A stretch of 6,793 nt of DNA, from the NCBI GenBank assembly GCA_031281855.1, contig JAITEW010000296.1, positions 1-6,793 on the forward strand, read 5' to 3'. The notes below the pieces were generated by a model. That model did not search any database. It worked only from the letters and a program-made list of their open reading frames with translations, and was not told where the DNA came from. The position numbers and the translations under genes were made by a program. This stretch comes from Treponema sp. GTDB lineage: Bacteria; Spirochaetota; Spirochaetia; Treponematales; Breznakiellaceae. Positions 1 to 4,879 of this stretch are shown in pieces (within the stretch, counting starts at the first letter, position 1; each line of letters starts with the position of its first letter).

Positions 1-721
1 CCCGCATGCGGCCTCCGTTGGGGTGCCAGTAGATGAGCCCAGCACCGGCTTCCTCGTGGATAGAGTAGAGATCCAGTTCTTTTCCCACCCGGCGGTGATC
101 CCGCTTTTCAACCTCCTCAAGAAAGGCGAGATAAGCCTTGAGGTCTTTGGGCGTCTCCCAGGCTGTGCCGTAAATGCGGGTAAGCATGGGCCTGGTTTCG
201 TCTCCCCGCCAGTAAGCGCCGGCTATGTTCATGAGCTTAAAGGCCGCGGAGTTAATCTCCCTGGTGTTTTGCACATGGGGCCCCCGGCAGAGATCGGCCC
301 ACAGGACTTGCCGGCCCTTCGGGTCCGAAGCGTCCGCACTACAATTTTCGTAGATAGTGATAGGAGCATCCGGGGGCAATTCGTTGATAAGCTCGATCTT
401 GAAAGGTTCGGCGGCGAAGCGCTTCAGGGCTTCTTCGCGGCTTACTTCCAGGCGTACAAAGTCTTCCCGGCTGTCGATGATTTTTTTCATCTCTTCTTCG
501 ATTCTGGGAAGATCTTCGGCAGTAACAGGGGCCTTTCCGTCTTCAGCAGGGAACTGAAAGTCGTAGTAAAAGCCGTTTTCGATTTTAGGCCCTATGGCTA
601 CTTTGGTTCCAGGGAAGAGCTTCGTCACCGCCTGAGCCATAATATGGCTTACTGAATGGCGGATAATTGCAAGCTTATCGCCTGGGTCGGGTTTTTCTGA
701 TTTTTTGACAGTATCGGACAT
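1..721 (-). CDS. thrS: Threonyl-tRNA synthetase, N-terminal part (cut by window edge)
   Basis: Charges tRNA-Thr with threonine in the cytoplasm. I translated the minus strand from the ATG at 721-719: 240 residues are visible and the frame runs open off the left edge. The editing (N2/SAD) domain is clear: HxxxH at His22 and His26 and the CRGPH motif with Cys145 and His149, the zinc-like deacylation site that removes mischarged serine. After it come RGDETRPMLTRIYGTAW (about 172-188) and RDHRRVGKELDLYSIHEE (about 207-224), the usual entry to the catalytic domain, which lies outside the window. The start is fixed by GGAGG at 732-728, six bases before ATG. Only about 20 residues precede HxxxH, so the TGS domain of the E. 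coli type (about 60 residues) is absent, not lost by mis-starting. Expression appears controlled by the T-box leader upstream. Confidence 0.95.
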   Translation of the reverse strand, partial: MSDTVKKSEKPDPGDKLAIIRHSVSHIMAQAVTKLFPGTKVAIGPKIENGFYYDFQFPAEDGKAPVTAEDLPRIEEEMKKIIDSREDFVRLEVSREEALKRFAAEPFKIELINELPPDAPITIYENCSADASDPKGRQVLWADLCRGPHVQNTREINSAAFKLMNIAGAYWRGDETRPMLTRIYGTAWETPKDLKAYLAFLEEVEKRDHRRVGKELDLYSIHEEAGAGLIYWHPNGGRMR

Positions 722-723
722 TT

Positions 724-794
724 GGTACCTCCGGGAGTTGTAAGACAACTCGTGCTTTATGAGCAGGGACGGACTGTAACAAGCCCGCGGTACC
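724..794 (-). promoter_or_regulatory. Predicted Shine-Dalgarno sequestrator of the thrS T-box
   Basis: GGTACC inside the T-box bulge (794-789) is self-complementary to the GGTACC (729-724) that overlaps the thrS ribosome binding site GGAGG (732-728). GGG 786-784 can also pair with CCC 735-733. This pairing would hide the binding site and is mutually exclusive with the tRNA-stabilised antisequestrator at 802-762. A 7-bp hairpin, GAGTTGT/ACAACTC with a 3-base loop (751-735), lies between the arms and would bring them together. The pairing is seen in the sequence; the switching mechanism is inferred from known translational T-boxes. Confidence 0.6.
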
Positions 795-1080
795 ACCCCG
801 CTTCGCCTCCCTGTGACAAGGGGCGCTCTCATCATCCTTTACGCGGATTCACGGCCTTAAATAATGAAAGAAGTTTGAGCTTGTTCCAAAAACTGAAGTT
901 TTGGAACAGCCTCGTTTGGTTCTTCTTTGTTCCTCAGGCGGCCCGGGGAATCCCCTGAAGGAGTGGTTTTCTGCGTTTCCTGAATGACCGCGCTTTCAGC
1001 CTATGGCGCAACCTCTCTGAGACAGGACAACAGGTCCCGCCAAAACGGTGCTCACGCATACTCGTCTCCATCAAAGCCTT
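762..1080 (-). promoter_or_regulatory. T-box riboswitch leader of thrS, tRNA-Thr specific (ACC specifier)
   Basis: Read on the minus strand, this leader has the T-box hallmarks in order. Stem I starts with a GATGGAGACGAGTA kink-turn/specifier-loop start (1073-1060). GGAG 1069-1066 pairs with CTCC 963-960 below the specifier loop, and TGCGT 1058-1054 pairs with ACGCA 976-972 above it. The AG-bulge-type motif CAGAGAGG is at 1019-1012. The specifier-loop strand AAAACCACTCC (970-960) puts ACC (967-965), a Thr codon, in the specifier position, followed by a purine. The T-box core GGGGTGGTACCGCGG lies at 799-785. It folds as the antiterminator-type element: AGCGGGG 802-796 with CCCTGCT 768-762, bulge TGGTACC 795-789, and GCGG 788-785 with CCGT 772-769. 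The bulge UGGU would pair with the ACCA end of uncharged tRNA-Thr. No U-run follows, so control is probably translational. Confidence 0.88.
877..913. repeat. Dispersed inverted-repeat element, copy A, inside the thrS leader
   Basis: The element runs from GAGCTTGTTCC to GGAACAGCCTC. Its arms TGTTCCAAAA (882-891) and TTTTGGAACA (899-908) form a 10-bp hairpin with an ACTGAAG loop region. The same unit, with a shared core CTGAAGTTTTGGA(A)CAGCC, recurs at 6628-6662, and its ends recur at 6548-6600, so it is a dispersed intergenic repeat. Here it sits in the thrS leader between stem I and the antisequestrator, where stems II/III normally lie. Confidence 0.7.
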
Positions 1081-1084
1081 TAAA

Positions 1085-1115
1085 ATACAATGGCAAATTT
1101 TACGGAAAAGGTCAA
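1085..1115 (-). promoter_or_regulatory. Probable thrS/T-box promoter
   Basis: TTGACC at 1115-1110 is a good -35 box, placed just upstream of the T-box stem I. The -10 is less clear: an AT-rich stretch CATTGTATTTTA (1092-1081) offers CATTGT at 17-base or TTGTAT at 19-base spacing, each matching only half the consensus. Transcription would begin near 1080-1075, right where the T-box fold starts, which supports the placement. Confidence 0.4.
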
Positions 1116-1164
1116 GCGGCCTGCAGGCGCAAAACGCTCCGGGGACGGATCTTTCAGTATGAAA

Positions 1165-1180
1165 CATAAAGCGCTTTCAT
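1165..1180. promoter_or_regulatory. Operator-like palindrome AAAGCGCTTT
   Basis: AAAGCGCTTT (1168-1177) is a perfect 10-bp palindrome with a central CG; with flanks it reads ATAAAGCGCTTTCA. This resembles operators of LacI/GalR-family regulators, including the Gram-positive cre pattern. It lies in the divergent region about 50 bases upstream of the thrS -35 and 60 bases upstream of the plus-strand promoter at 1238. No regulator gene is in the window, so the assignment is only a resemblance. Confidence 0.3.
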
Positions 1181-1199
1181 TTGTAAAAGCAACTACCAA

Positions 1200-1224
1200 G
1201 AATATTACAAAAAGGGTAATATTC
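1200..1224. promoter_or_regulatory. 9-bp perfect dyad upstream of the small-RNA promoter
   Basis: GAATATTAC (1200-1208) and GTAATATTC (1216-1224) are exact inverted repeats separated by 7 bases. The dyad ends 13 bases before the -35 box at 1238 and has no T-run on either side, so it looks like a protein-binding site instead of a terminator. The cognate regulator is unknown. Confidence 0.4.
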
Positions 1225-1237
1225 CTGTCAAAAATGC

Positions 1238-1266
1238 TTGACCTTCGTCCTTTTATTGGCTATCTT
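1238..1266 (+). promoter_or_regulatory. Sigma70-type promoter for the candidate small RNA
   Basis: TTGACC (1238-1243), a 17-base spacer and TATCTT (1261-1266) make a well-spaced housekeeping promoter. The expected start is near 1273. The transcript would end at the strong terminator at 1377-1420, before any gene. Confidence 0.6.
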
Positions 1267-1272
1267 TTAGGT

Positions 1273-1420
1273 AGACTGATGATGCGGTTGTCAGACCGTG
1301 TTTTACTGGATTTTGTTCATCGTCTGACTTTGTTTTACAGCATTTTGGGTTTAACTTCCCCGCACTTATCAGCTTGCCTCCCGGGTTTCCTCACCTCCTT
1401 TTCCCGGGAGGTTTTTTTTT
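1273..1420 (+). ncRNA. Candidate ~148-nt small RNA (or attenuated leader)
   Basis: A promoter at 1238-1266 and a strong intrinsic terminator at 1377-1420 bound a short transcript with no credible ORF: the open frame through it has no binding site in the transcript and reads straight across the terminator. Two competing hairpins are visible: AGAC(T)GATGA 1273-1282 with TCATCGTCT 1317-1325, and GTCAGAC 1290-1296 with GTCTGAC 1322-1328. An imperfect direct repeat (1290-1308 and 1322-1340, 15 of 19 matching) overlaps them. The 17-base terminator loop contains TCACCTCCTTT (1391-1401), the sequence of the 16S rRNA 3' tail, so it could pair with GGAGG ribosome binding sites. It does not match 6S, SRP, tmRNA or RNase P RNA as far as I can recall. 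It could instead be an attenuator for the acyl-CoA synthetase gene 99 bases downstream, although that gene has its own promoter. Confidence 0.45.
1377..1420 (+). terminator. Strong intrinsic terminator
   Basis: CCTCCCGGG (1377-1385) pairs perfectly with CCCGGGAGG (1403-1411), a 9-bp GC-rich stem with a 17-base loop, followed at once by nine T (1412-1420). It acts on plus-strand transcripts only; the minus strand has no T-run. Confidence 0.9.
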
Positions 1421-1451
1421 GCCCTTTTGGAATCCTGATATATCCGTCTAT

Positions 1452-1478
1452 TATGACATTATCTTGTATTATGTCATA
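1452..1478. promoter_or_regulatory. TATGACAT dyad abutting the acyl-CoA synthetase promoter
   Basis: TATGACAT (1452-1459) and ATGTCATA (1471-1478) are exact 8-bp inverted repeats separated by 11 bases. Because each half is nearly palindromic, they also form an 18-base-period direct repeat. The right arm ends one base before the -35 box TTGACA, a position suited to an activator or a repressor. The regulator is unknown. Confidence 0.45.
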
Positions 1479-1508
1479 TTGACAACCTAAAGAAAAAAGA
1501 CATACTTT
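1479..1508 (+). promoter_or_regulatory. Promoter of the acyl-CoA synthetase gene
   Basis: A perfect -35 TTGACA (1479-1484) is followed after 17 bases by ATACTT (1502-1507) or after 18 by TACTTT (1503-1508). The start of transcription would fall near 1513-1515, only about 5 bases before the ATG at 1519, so the mRNA is predicted to be nearly leaderless. Confidence 0.55.
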
Positions 1509-1518
1509 TTAACATAAT

Positions 1519-3450
1519 ATGGAACAAGTTAAAGAAACAAAAGAACAAACCCTGCCGCTGATGCTTCGTTCCCGGGTGAAGGAAGCCCCGGAAATTGTGG
1601 TCCAGTACTCCAAGGACCCCGCAGGGTGGTTCACTACAAAGACCTATCATCAACTCTACGACGAGAGCCGCTGGGCAGCCGCCGGGCTCCTGGACTTGGG
1701 GGTAAAACGCGGGGACCTGGTGGGTCTTATTTCGGACAACCGCCAGGAATGGCTGGCGGCGGATTTCGGCATCCTGGCCATTGGCGCCGCAGACGTACCC
1801 AGGGGCTGCGATTCGATGGTCCAGGAACTGAGTTATATCCTCTCTTTTACGGGCTGCGCCGTGACATTCGCCGAAAACCGGAAACAGGCTCTTAAAATCC
1901 TTTCCTGCAAAGAAGCCTTAAAGGACCTGGCGATTATCATCACCTTTGAGACTTCCGGGGATGATGTCCTGGATGCAGGGAAGGAAAAAGGAGTGGCTGT
2001 GTACTCCTACAGGGATCTCCTGAACAGGGGGAAAAACCGCCGGGAGGCCAAGCCTGAAGAGGTGGACGCCGAGATAGACAAAGGCCGCTGGGACGACCTG
2101 GCGACGGTGATTTTCACTTCAGGGACTACCGGGGAACCCAAGGGGGTTATGCTGACTCACAGGAATTTTCTGTGCCAGCTGCCGCCTTTCCACACGGTGT
2201 TTGATACCCGGCCAGGGGAGATTTGGCTTTCAGTGCTGCCGGTCTGGCATGTGTTTGAACGGGCCATAGAATACATCATCCTGTACCACAAAAACGGCCT
2301 TGCCTATTCAAAACCGGTTTCGTCGGTGCTTATGGCGGATTTCACGGCTATACGGCCGCACTGGATAGTTTCGGTCCCCAGGGTCTGGGAAGCCGTCATG
2401 GACGGGATCTTCCGCAGCGTCAAACAGATGGGGAAATTTCAAAAATTCTTCTTTAACTTTTTTGTTTCTTTCGGTCTTATGTACACGTACTTTAGGGATC
2501 TCTGTTTCGGCCTTCTTCCCAATTTCCACGGACGCCTCAGGGCGGCAGATGCGGTTATGGGGTTCTTCCCCTGGCTGCTCCTTATGCCGCTCCGGGGCCT
2601 GGCATGGCTCATCGTGTTCCGGCGCCTCAAACGCAGGCTGGGAGGACGCCTAAAGGCGGGCCTTTCCGGCGGCGGCGCCCTTCCGGCTAAGGTGGATCAT
2701 TTTTTTAACGCCCTGGGTATACGCCTCCAGGAAGGTTACGGCCTTACGGAGACTGCCCCTATTGTAAGCGCCCGGCAGTACCGGAAGAACCGTAGGGGCA
2801 CCATAGGCCGGCTCCTTACAGAGGAGCTGGAATTCAAAATCCTCGGTCCGGACGGCGCGGTCCTGCCCCCGGGGCGCAGCGGCATACTCTACGTCCGGGG
2901 CGCGCAGGTGATGAAGGGCTACTACAAAAAACCGGAGCTAACCGCAGCGGTGCTTTCCGGGGACGGCTGGCTCAATACCGGGGATATCGCCATGGCTACC
3001 AGGGACCAGGAACTCCGCCTTACCGGCAGGGCTAAGGACACCATCGTACTCAGAGGCGGCGAAAATGTGGAGCCTGTGCCTATCGAGAACAAGCTCAAAG
3101 AAAGCCCCAGGGTTTCCCAGTGCGTGGTCCTGGGCCAGGATCAGAAGTACCTGGCCGCCCTCATCGTCCCGGTCCAGGAGGCGATCATGGCCTTTGCGGA
3201 GGAGAACAACATTCCTATTGTGGATTATGAGCTCCTCCTCCAGCAGCCGGAAATCATCGAAATCATCGCCCACGACGCGGCGGATCTGGTAAGCTACCGG
3301 ACCGGCTTCAAGACCTTCGAGCGCATACACAAATTCCGCCTGCTGCCCAAACCTTTTGAACCCGGCGTGGAGATATCCGCAAAAATGGAACCCTTACGGC
3401 ATAAGATCGCGGTTAATTACGCCAGAGAGATACATGAGTTGTTCAGGTAA
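1519..3450 (+). CDS. Long-chain acyl-CoA synthetase (AMP-forming)
   Basis: Activates fatty acids to acyl-CoA through an acyl-AMP intermediate; probably membrane-associated. The 643 residues carry the ANL-superfamily motifs in order: P-loop TSGTTGEPKG (200-209), QEGYGLTET (404-411), GWLNTGD (483-489) and the hinge region LTGRAKDTIVLRGGENVEP (501-519). A hydrophobic, aromatic-rich insert (about 309-372) precedes the SGGGALP segment (383-389), as in other long bacterial ligases of this group. The C-terminal lysine motif is unusual: ISAKMEPLR (619-627) replaces the common LTPTLKxKR, with Lys622 the likely catalytic lysine. I keep the ATG at 1519 because the family-typical TLP opening (residues 11-13) lies just inside it and an in-frame stop precedes it at 1510. 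There is no Shine-Dalgarno, consistent with the promoter ending just upstream. The fatty acid preference cannot be read. Confidence 0.88.
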   Translation: MEQVKETKEQTLPLMLRSRVKEAPEIVVQYSKDPAGWFTTKTYHQLYDESRWAAAGLLDLGVKRGDLVGLISDNRQEWLAADFGILAIGAADVPRGCDSMVQELSYILSFTGCAVTFAENRKQALKILSCKEALKDLAIIITFETSGDDVLDAGKEKGVAVYSYRDLLNRGKNRREAKPEEVDAEIDKGRWDDLATVIFTSGTTGEPKGVMLTHRNFLCQLPPFHTVFDTRPGEIWLSVLPVWHVFERAIEYIILYHKNGLAYSKPVSSVLMADFTAIRPHWIVSVPRVWEAVMDGIFRSVKQMGKFQKFFFNFFVSFGLMYTYFRDLCFGLLPNFHGRLRAADAVMGFFPWLLLMPLRGLAWLIVFRRLKRRLGGRLKAGLSGGGALPAKVDHFFNALGIRLQEGYGLTETAPIVSARQYRKNRRGTIGRLLTEELEFKILGPDGAVLPPGRSGILYVRGAQVMKGYYKKPELTAAVLSGDGWLNTGDIAMATRDQELRLTGRAKDTIVLRGGENVEPVPIENKLKESPRVSQCVVLGQDQKYLAALIVPVQEAIMAFAEENNIPIVDYELLLQQPEIIEIIAHDAADLVSYRTGFKTFERIHKFRLLPKPFEPGVEISAKMEPLRHKIAVNYAREIHELFR

Positions 3451-3506
3451 ATCCGGCTTAACGCGGCGCAATTCGTTTACTAGCAAAAACGTTTGAAAAA
3501 GAGTAG

Positions 3507-3512
3507 TATAAT
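3507..3512 (+). promoter_or_regulatory. -10 box upstream of the isomerase gene
   Basis: A perfect TATAAT (3507-3512) precedes the gene by 57 bases. No convincing -35 lies 16-18 bases upstream; TTGAAA at 3493-3498 is only 8 bases away. Transcription would begin near 3519. It may instead be chance, with the gene co-transcribed from the ligase 119 bases upstream, since no terminator is seen between them. Confidence 0.4.
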
Positions 3513-3529
3513 CATAAGATGATATCAGC

Positions 3530-3560
3530 ACCGCGCGCGGCGCGGTTCGACACAATCGAA
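3530..3560 (+). promoter_or_regulatory. Two stacked hairpins in the isomerase 5' UTR
   Basis: ACCGCGC (3530-3536) and GCGCGGT (3540-3546) form a 7-bp GC-rich stem with a 3-base loop. Directly after it, TTCGA (3546-3550) and TCGAA (3556-3560) form a second small stem that ends at the ribosome binding site GGAGG (3561-3565). They share base 3546, so only one can use it. The effect on translation is unknown. Confidence 0.4.
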
Positions 3561-3569
3561 GGAGGAATT

Positions 3570-4307
3570 ATGGATATTTCTTTACAGTTGTATTCGATAA
3601 AAGAGGAAGCCCAGGACAACTTCGCCGGGGCTCTGGAACTGACGGAAAAGGCGGGCTACCAGGGGGTGGAGTTCGCCGGGTACTTCGGTAACAGCCCGGA
3701 GCAAATGAAGACCCTGCTGGCCAAATACCACCTTAAAGCGGTGAGCACCCACGCGGGGTTCGAGAGGCTTCAAAAGGCTTTTGATGAAGAGATAAAGTAC
3801 GCCGTTACGCTGGGATATAAACTCATAGTGTGTCCGGGCATAAAATGCGACACAAAGGAAAACACCGTTAAAGACGCCCAATTTCTCGAATCCTGCGCCA
3901 AAGAAGCGGCCAAAAAGGGCATTACCATCGGCTATCACAACCATTCCCATGAGTATGTCAAATTCGACGGCAAGTATGCCCTGGAAATACTTCTGGAAAC
4001 CGCGCCTTCGGTAAAGTTCGAACCCGACCTTTTCTGGATCGCCAACGCCGGGATAGACCCCATAGACTACATCAGGCCCCTGGCAAAGGCGGGCCGGATC
4101 TGCGCCATACACGCCAAGGAGATGGCCAAAACCGGCAAAGAAAACGTCTATATCGGAGAAGGAAAAATCGACTTCAAAGCCGCAGCCGGTTTCTGCCCGC
4201 CTTCACAATACCCTTACATCATCGAGCAGGAAGAATTCCACAGCGATCATTTCGACGGGATCGCGAAAAGCTATAAAGGGCTCAGAAAGGTTTTCGATTC
4301 CCTGTAA
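3570..4307 (+). CDS. Sugar-phosphate isomerase/epimerase-like TIM-barrel protein
   Basis: A 245-residue protein of the xylose-isomerase-like TIM barrel (AP endonuclease 2) superfamily, cytoplasmic, with no signal peptide. Visible signatures are the opening strand ISLQLYSIKEEA (3-14), GYQGVEFAG (29-37) with Glu34, STHAGF (59-64), GYHNHSHEY (121-129), FEPDLFW (150-156) with Asp153, AIHAKEM (179-185) with His181, and YIIEQEE (216-222) with Glu219. The spaced Asp, His and Glu are likely divalent-metal ligands, as in IolI/IolE-type enzymes. The start is the ATG at 3570, four bases after GGAGG (3561-3565); an in-frame ATG at 3519 would add 17 residues crossing the 5' UTR hairpins and is unlikely. 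The substrate is unknown: the family includes sugar and inositol isomerases, epimerases and dehydratases, and no sugar operon surrounds it. Its 3' end overlaps the converging Nudix gene by 37 bases. Confidence 0.85.
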   Translation: MDISLQLYSIKEEAQDNFAGALELTEKAGYQGVEFAGYFGNSPEQMKTLLAKYHLKAVSTHAGFERLQKAFDEEIKYAVTLGYKLIVCPGIKCDTKENTVKDAQFLESCAKEAAKKGITIGYHNHSHEYVKFDGKYALEILLETAPSVKFEPDLFWIANAGIDPIDYIRPLAKAGRICAIHAKEMAKTGKENVYIGEGKIDFKAAAGFCPPSQYPYIIEQEEFHSDHFDGIAKSYKGLRKVFDSL

Positions 4308-4816
4308 CGGCTGTAAGCTTCCATGGCCCTGCGGGTGGAATCGAAGGCCAGGTCTTCGCCATTGATCTCCCGGGGCCTGAGGAAGCGGATACCGCTGACT
4401 TCCCCTTCCGCAGGGCGCAGGTCTTTTTCGCTCAAACCCGGCGCGTCAAGGGTGAAGAAAAGGTCGCAGGTATTGTAGACGATGTTTTTGTAGGGATAGA
4501 TGTTGGGAAAAGAGGCGAAAAGGGTGATTTCCGCTCCTTCAGGCGGCTCCCAGCCTATTTCCTCCAGCAGTTCCCGGCGCAGTCCCTCCAGAGCCCCTTC
4601 GCCTGGGTCAACGAATCCGCCCGGCAGGGCCAGTTTGCCCTTTGACGGCTCCTTTCCCCTGACCAGCAGCAGCACCCGGTCCCCGGTATCTATGACGCAC
4701 CCTGTGGCTGCCGCGGTATTGTGGTAATAGGTAAAGCCGCAGTCCGGGCATTTGAAAACCCGGTTATCCTTAAAGACGATGTTCCCGGAACCGCAGGCCG
4801 GACAGTAGGTAAACAT
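4271..4816 (-). CDS. Nudix hydrolase with N-terminal zinc ribbon
   Basis: Hydrolyses a nucleoside diphosphate linked to another group, probably as a housekeeping or NADH-pyrophosphatase-like enzyme. The 181 residues begin with a four-cysteine zinc ribbon (CPAC at 5-8 and CPDC at 23-26), then the Nudix fold. The Nudix box Gx5Ex7REUxEExGU is complete: Gly67, Glu73, Arg81-Glu82, Glu85-Glu86, Gly88-Trp89. It is shorter than NudC-type enzymes, and I see no clear NudC SQPWPFPxS motif, so the substrate is open. I chose the ATG at 4816 because the zinc ribbon follows at once; a GTG at 4831 would add five residues. Neither start has a Shine-Dalgarno. The gene diverges from the thioesterase gene with interlocking upstream regions and overlaps the isomerase gene tail to tail. 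Confidence 0.87.
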   Translation of the reverse strand: MFTYCPACGSGNIVFKDNRVFKCPDCGFTYYHNTAAATGCVIDTGDRVLLLVRGKEPSKGKLALPGGFVDPGEGALEGLRRELLEEIGWEPPEGAEITLFASFPNIYPYKNIVYNTCDLFFTLDAPGLSEKDLRPAEGEVSGIRFLRPREINGEDLAFDSTRRAMEAYSRYRESKTFLSPL

Positions 4817-4843
4817 AAGGCAAGGTACCACGGTTTAGGATAA

Positions 4844-4873
4844 TTGAACAGTGAGCAAGGGATGTTCTATAAT
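4844..4873 (+). promoter_or_regulatory. Promoter of the thioesterase gene
   Basis: TTGAAC (4844-4849), an 18-base spacer and a perfect TATAAT (4868-4873) form a good promoter. The start of transcription would be near 4880, which is the A of an in-frame ATG, so the mRNA is predicted to be leaderless. It also rules out the longer reading frame that opens at 4844, inside the -35 box. Confidence 0.65.
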
Positions 4874-4879
4874 CAACCT

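Noticed and set aside
23..655. 210-residue plus-strand open frame at the left end
   Set aside because: It is the shadow of thrS; the minus strand gives conserved ThrS motifs over the same bases.
721..761. Intrinsic terminator between the T-box and thrS
   Set aside because: A 7-bp hairpin exists at 735-751, but it is followed by the ribosome binding site and no U-run, so it is not a terminator.
1383..1403. GGAGGTGAGG on the minus strand as a ribosome binding site
   Set aside because: It lies in the loop of the plus-strand terminator and no start codon follows at a usable distance; a GTG overlapping the site leaves no spacing.
1273..1420. Known housekeeping RNAs (6S, SRP RNA, tmRNA, RNase P RNA)
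   Set aside because: No closing stem joining the ends, no GGAAG SRP tetraloop-type motif, no tRNA-like domain and no P4 motif were seen.
1090..1482. 130-residue plus-strand open frame across the intergenic region
   Set aside because: It reads through a promoter, a strong terminator and a dyad, has no binding site in the predicted transcript and resembles no family I know.
2308..2653. Several short frames on both strands within the acyl-CoA synthetase gene
   Set aside because: All are shadows of the long gene, without ribosome binding sites or recognisable domains.
4819..4834. GTGGTACC on the minus strand near the Nudix start, like a second T-box core
   Set aside because: No stem I, specifier loop or antiterminator pairing surrounds it; only eight bases agree.
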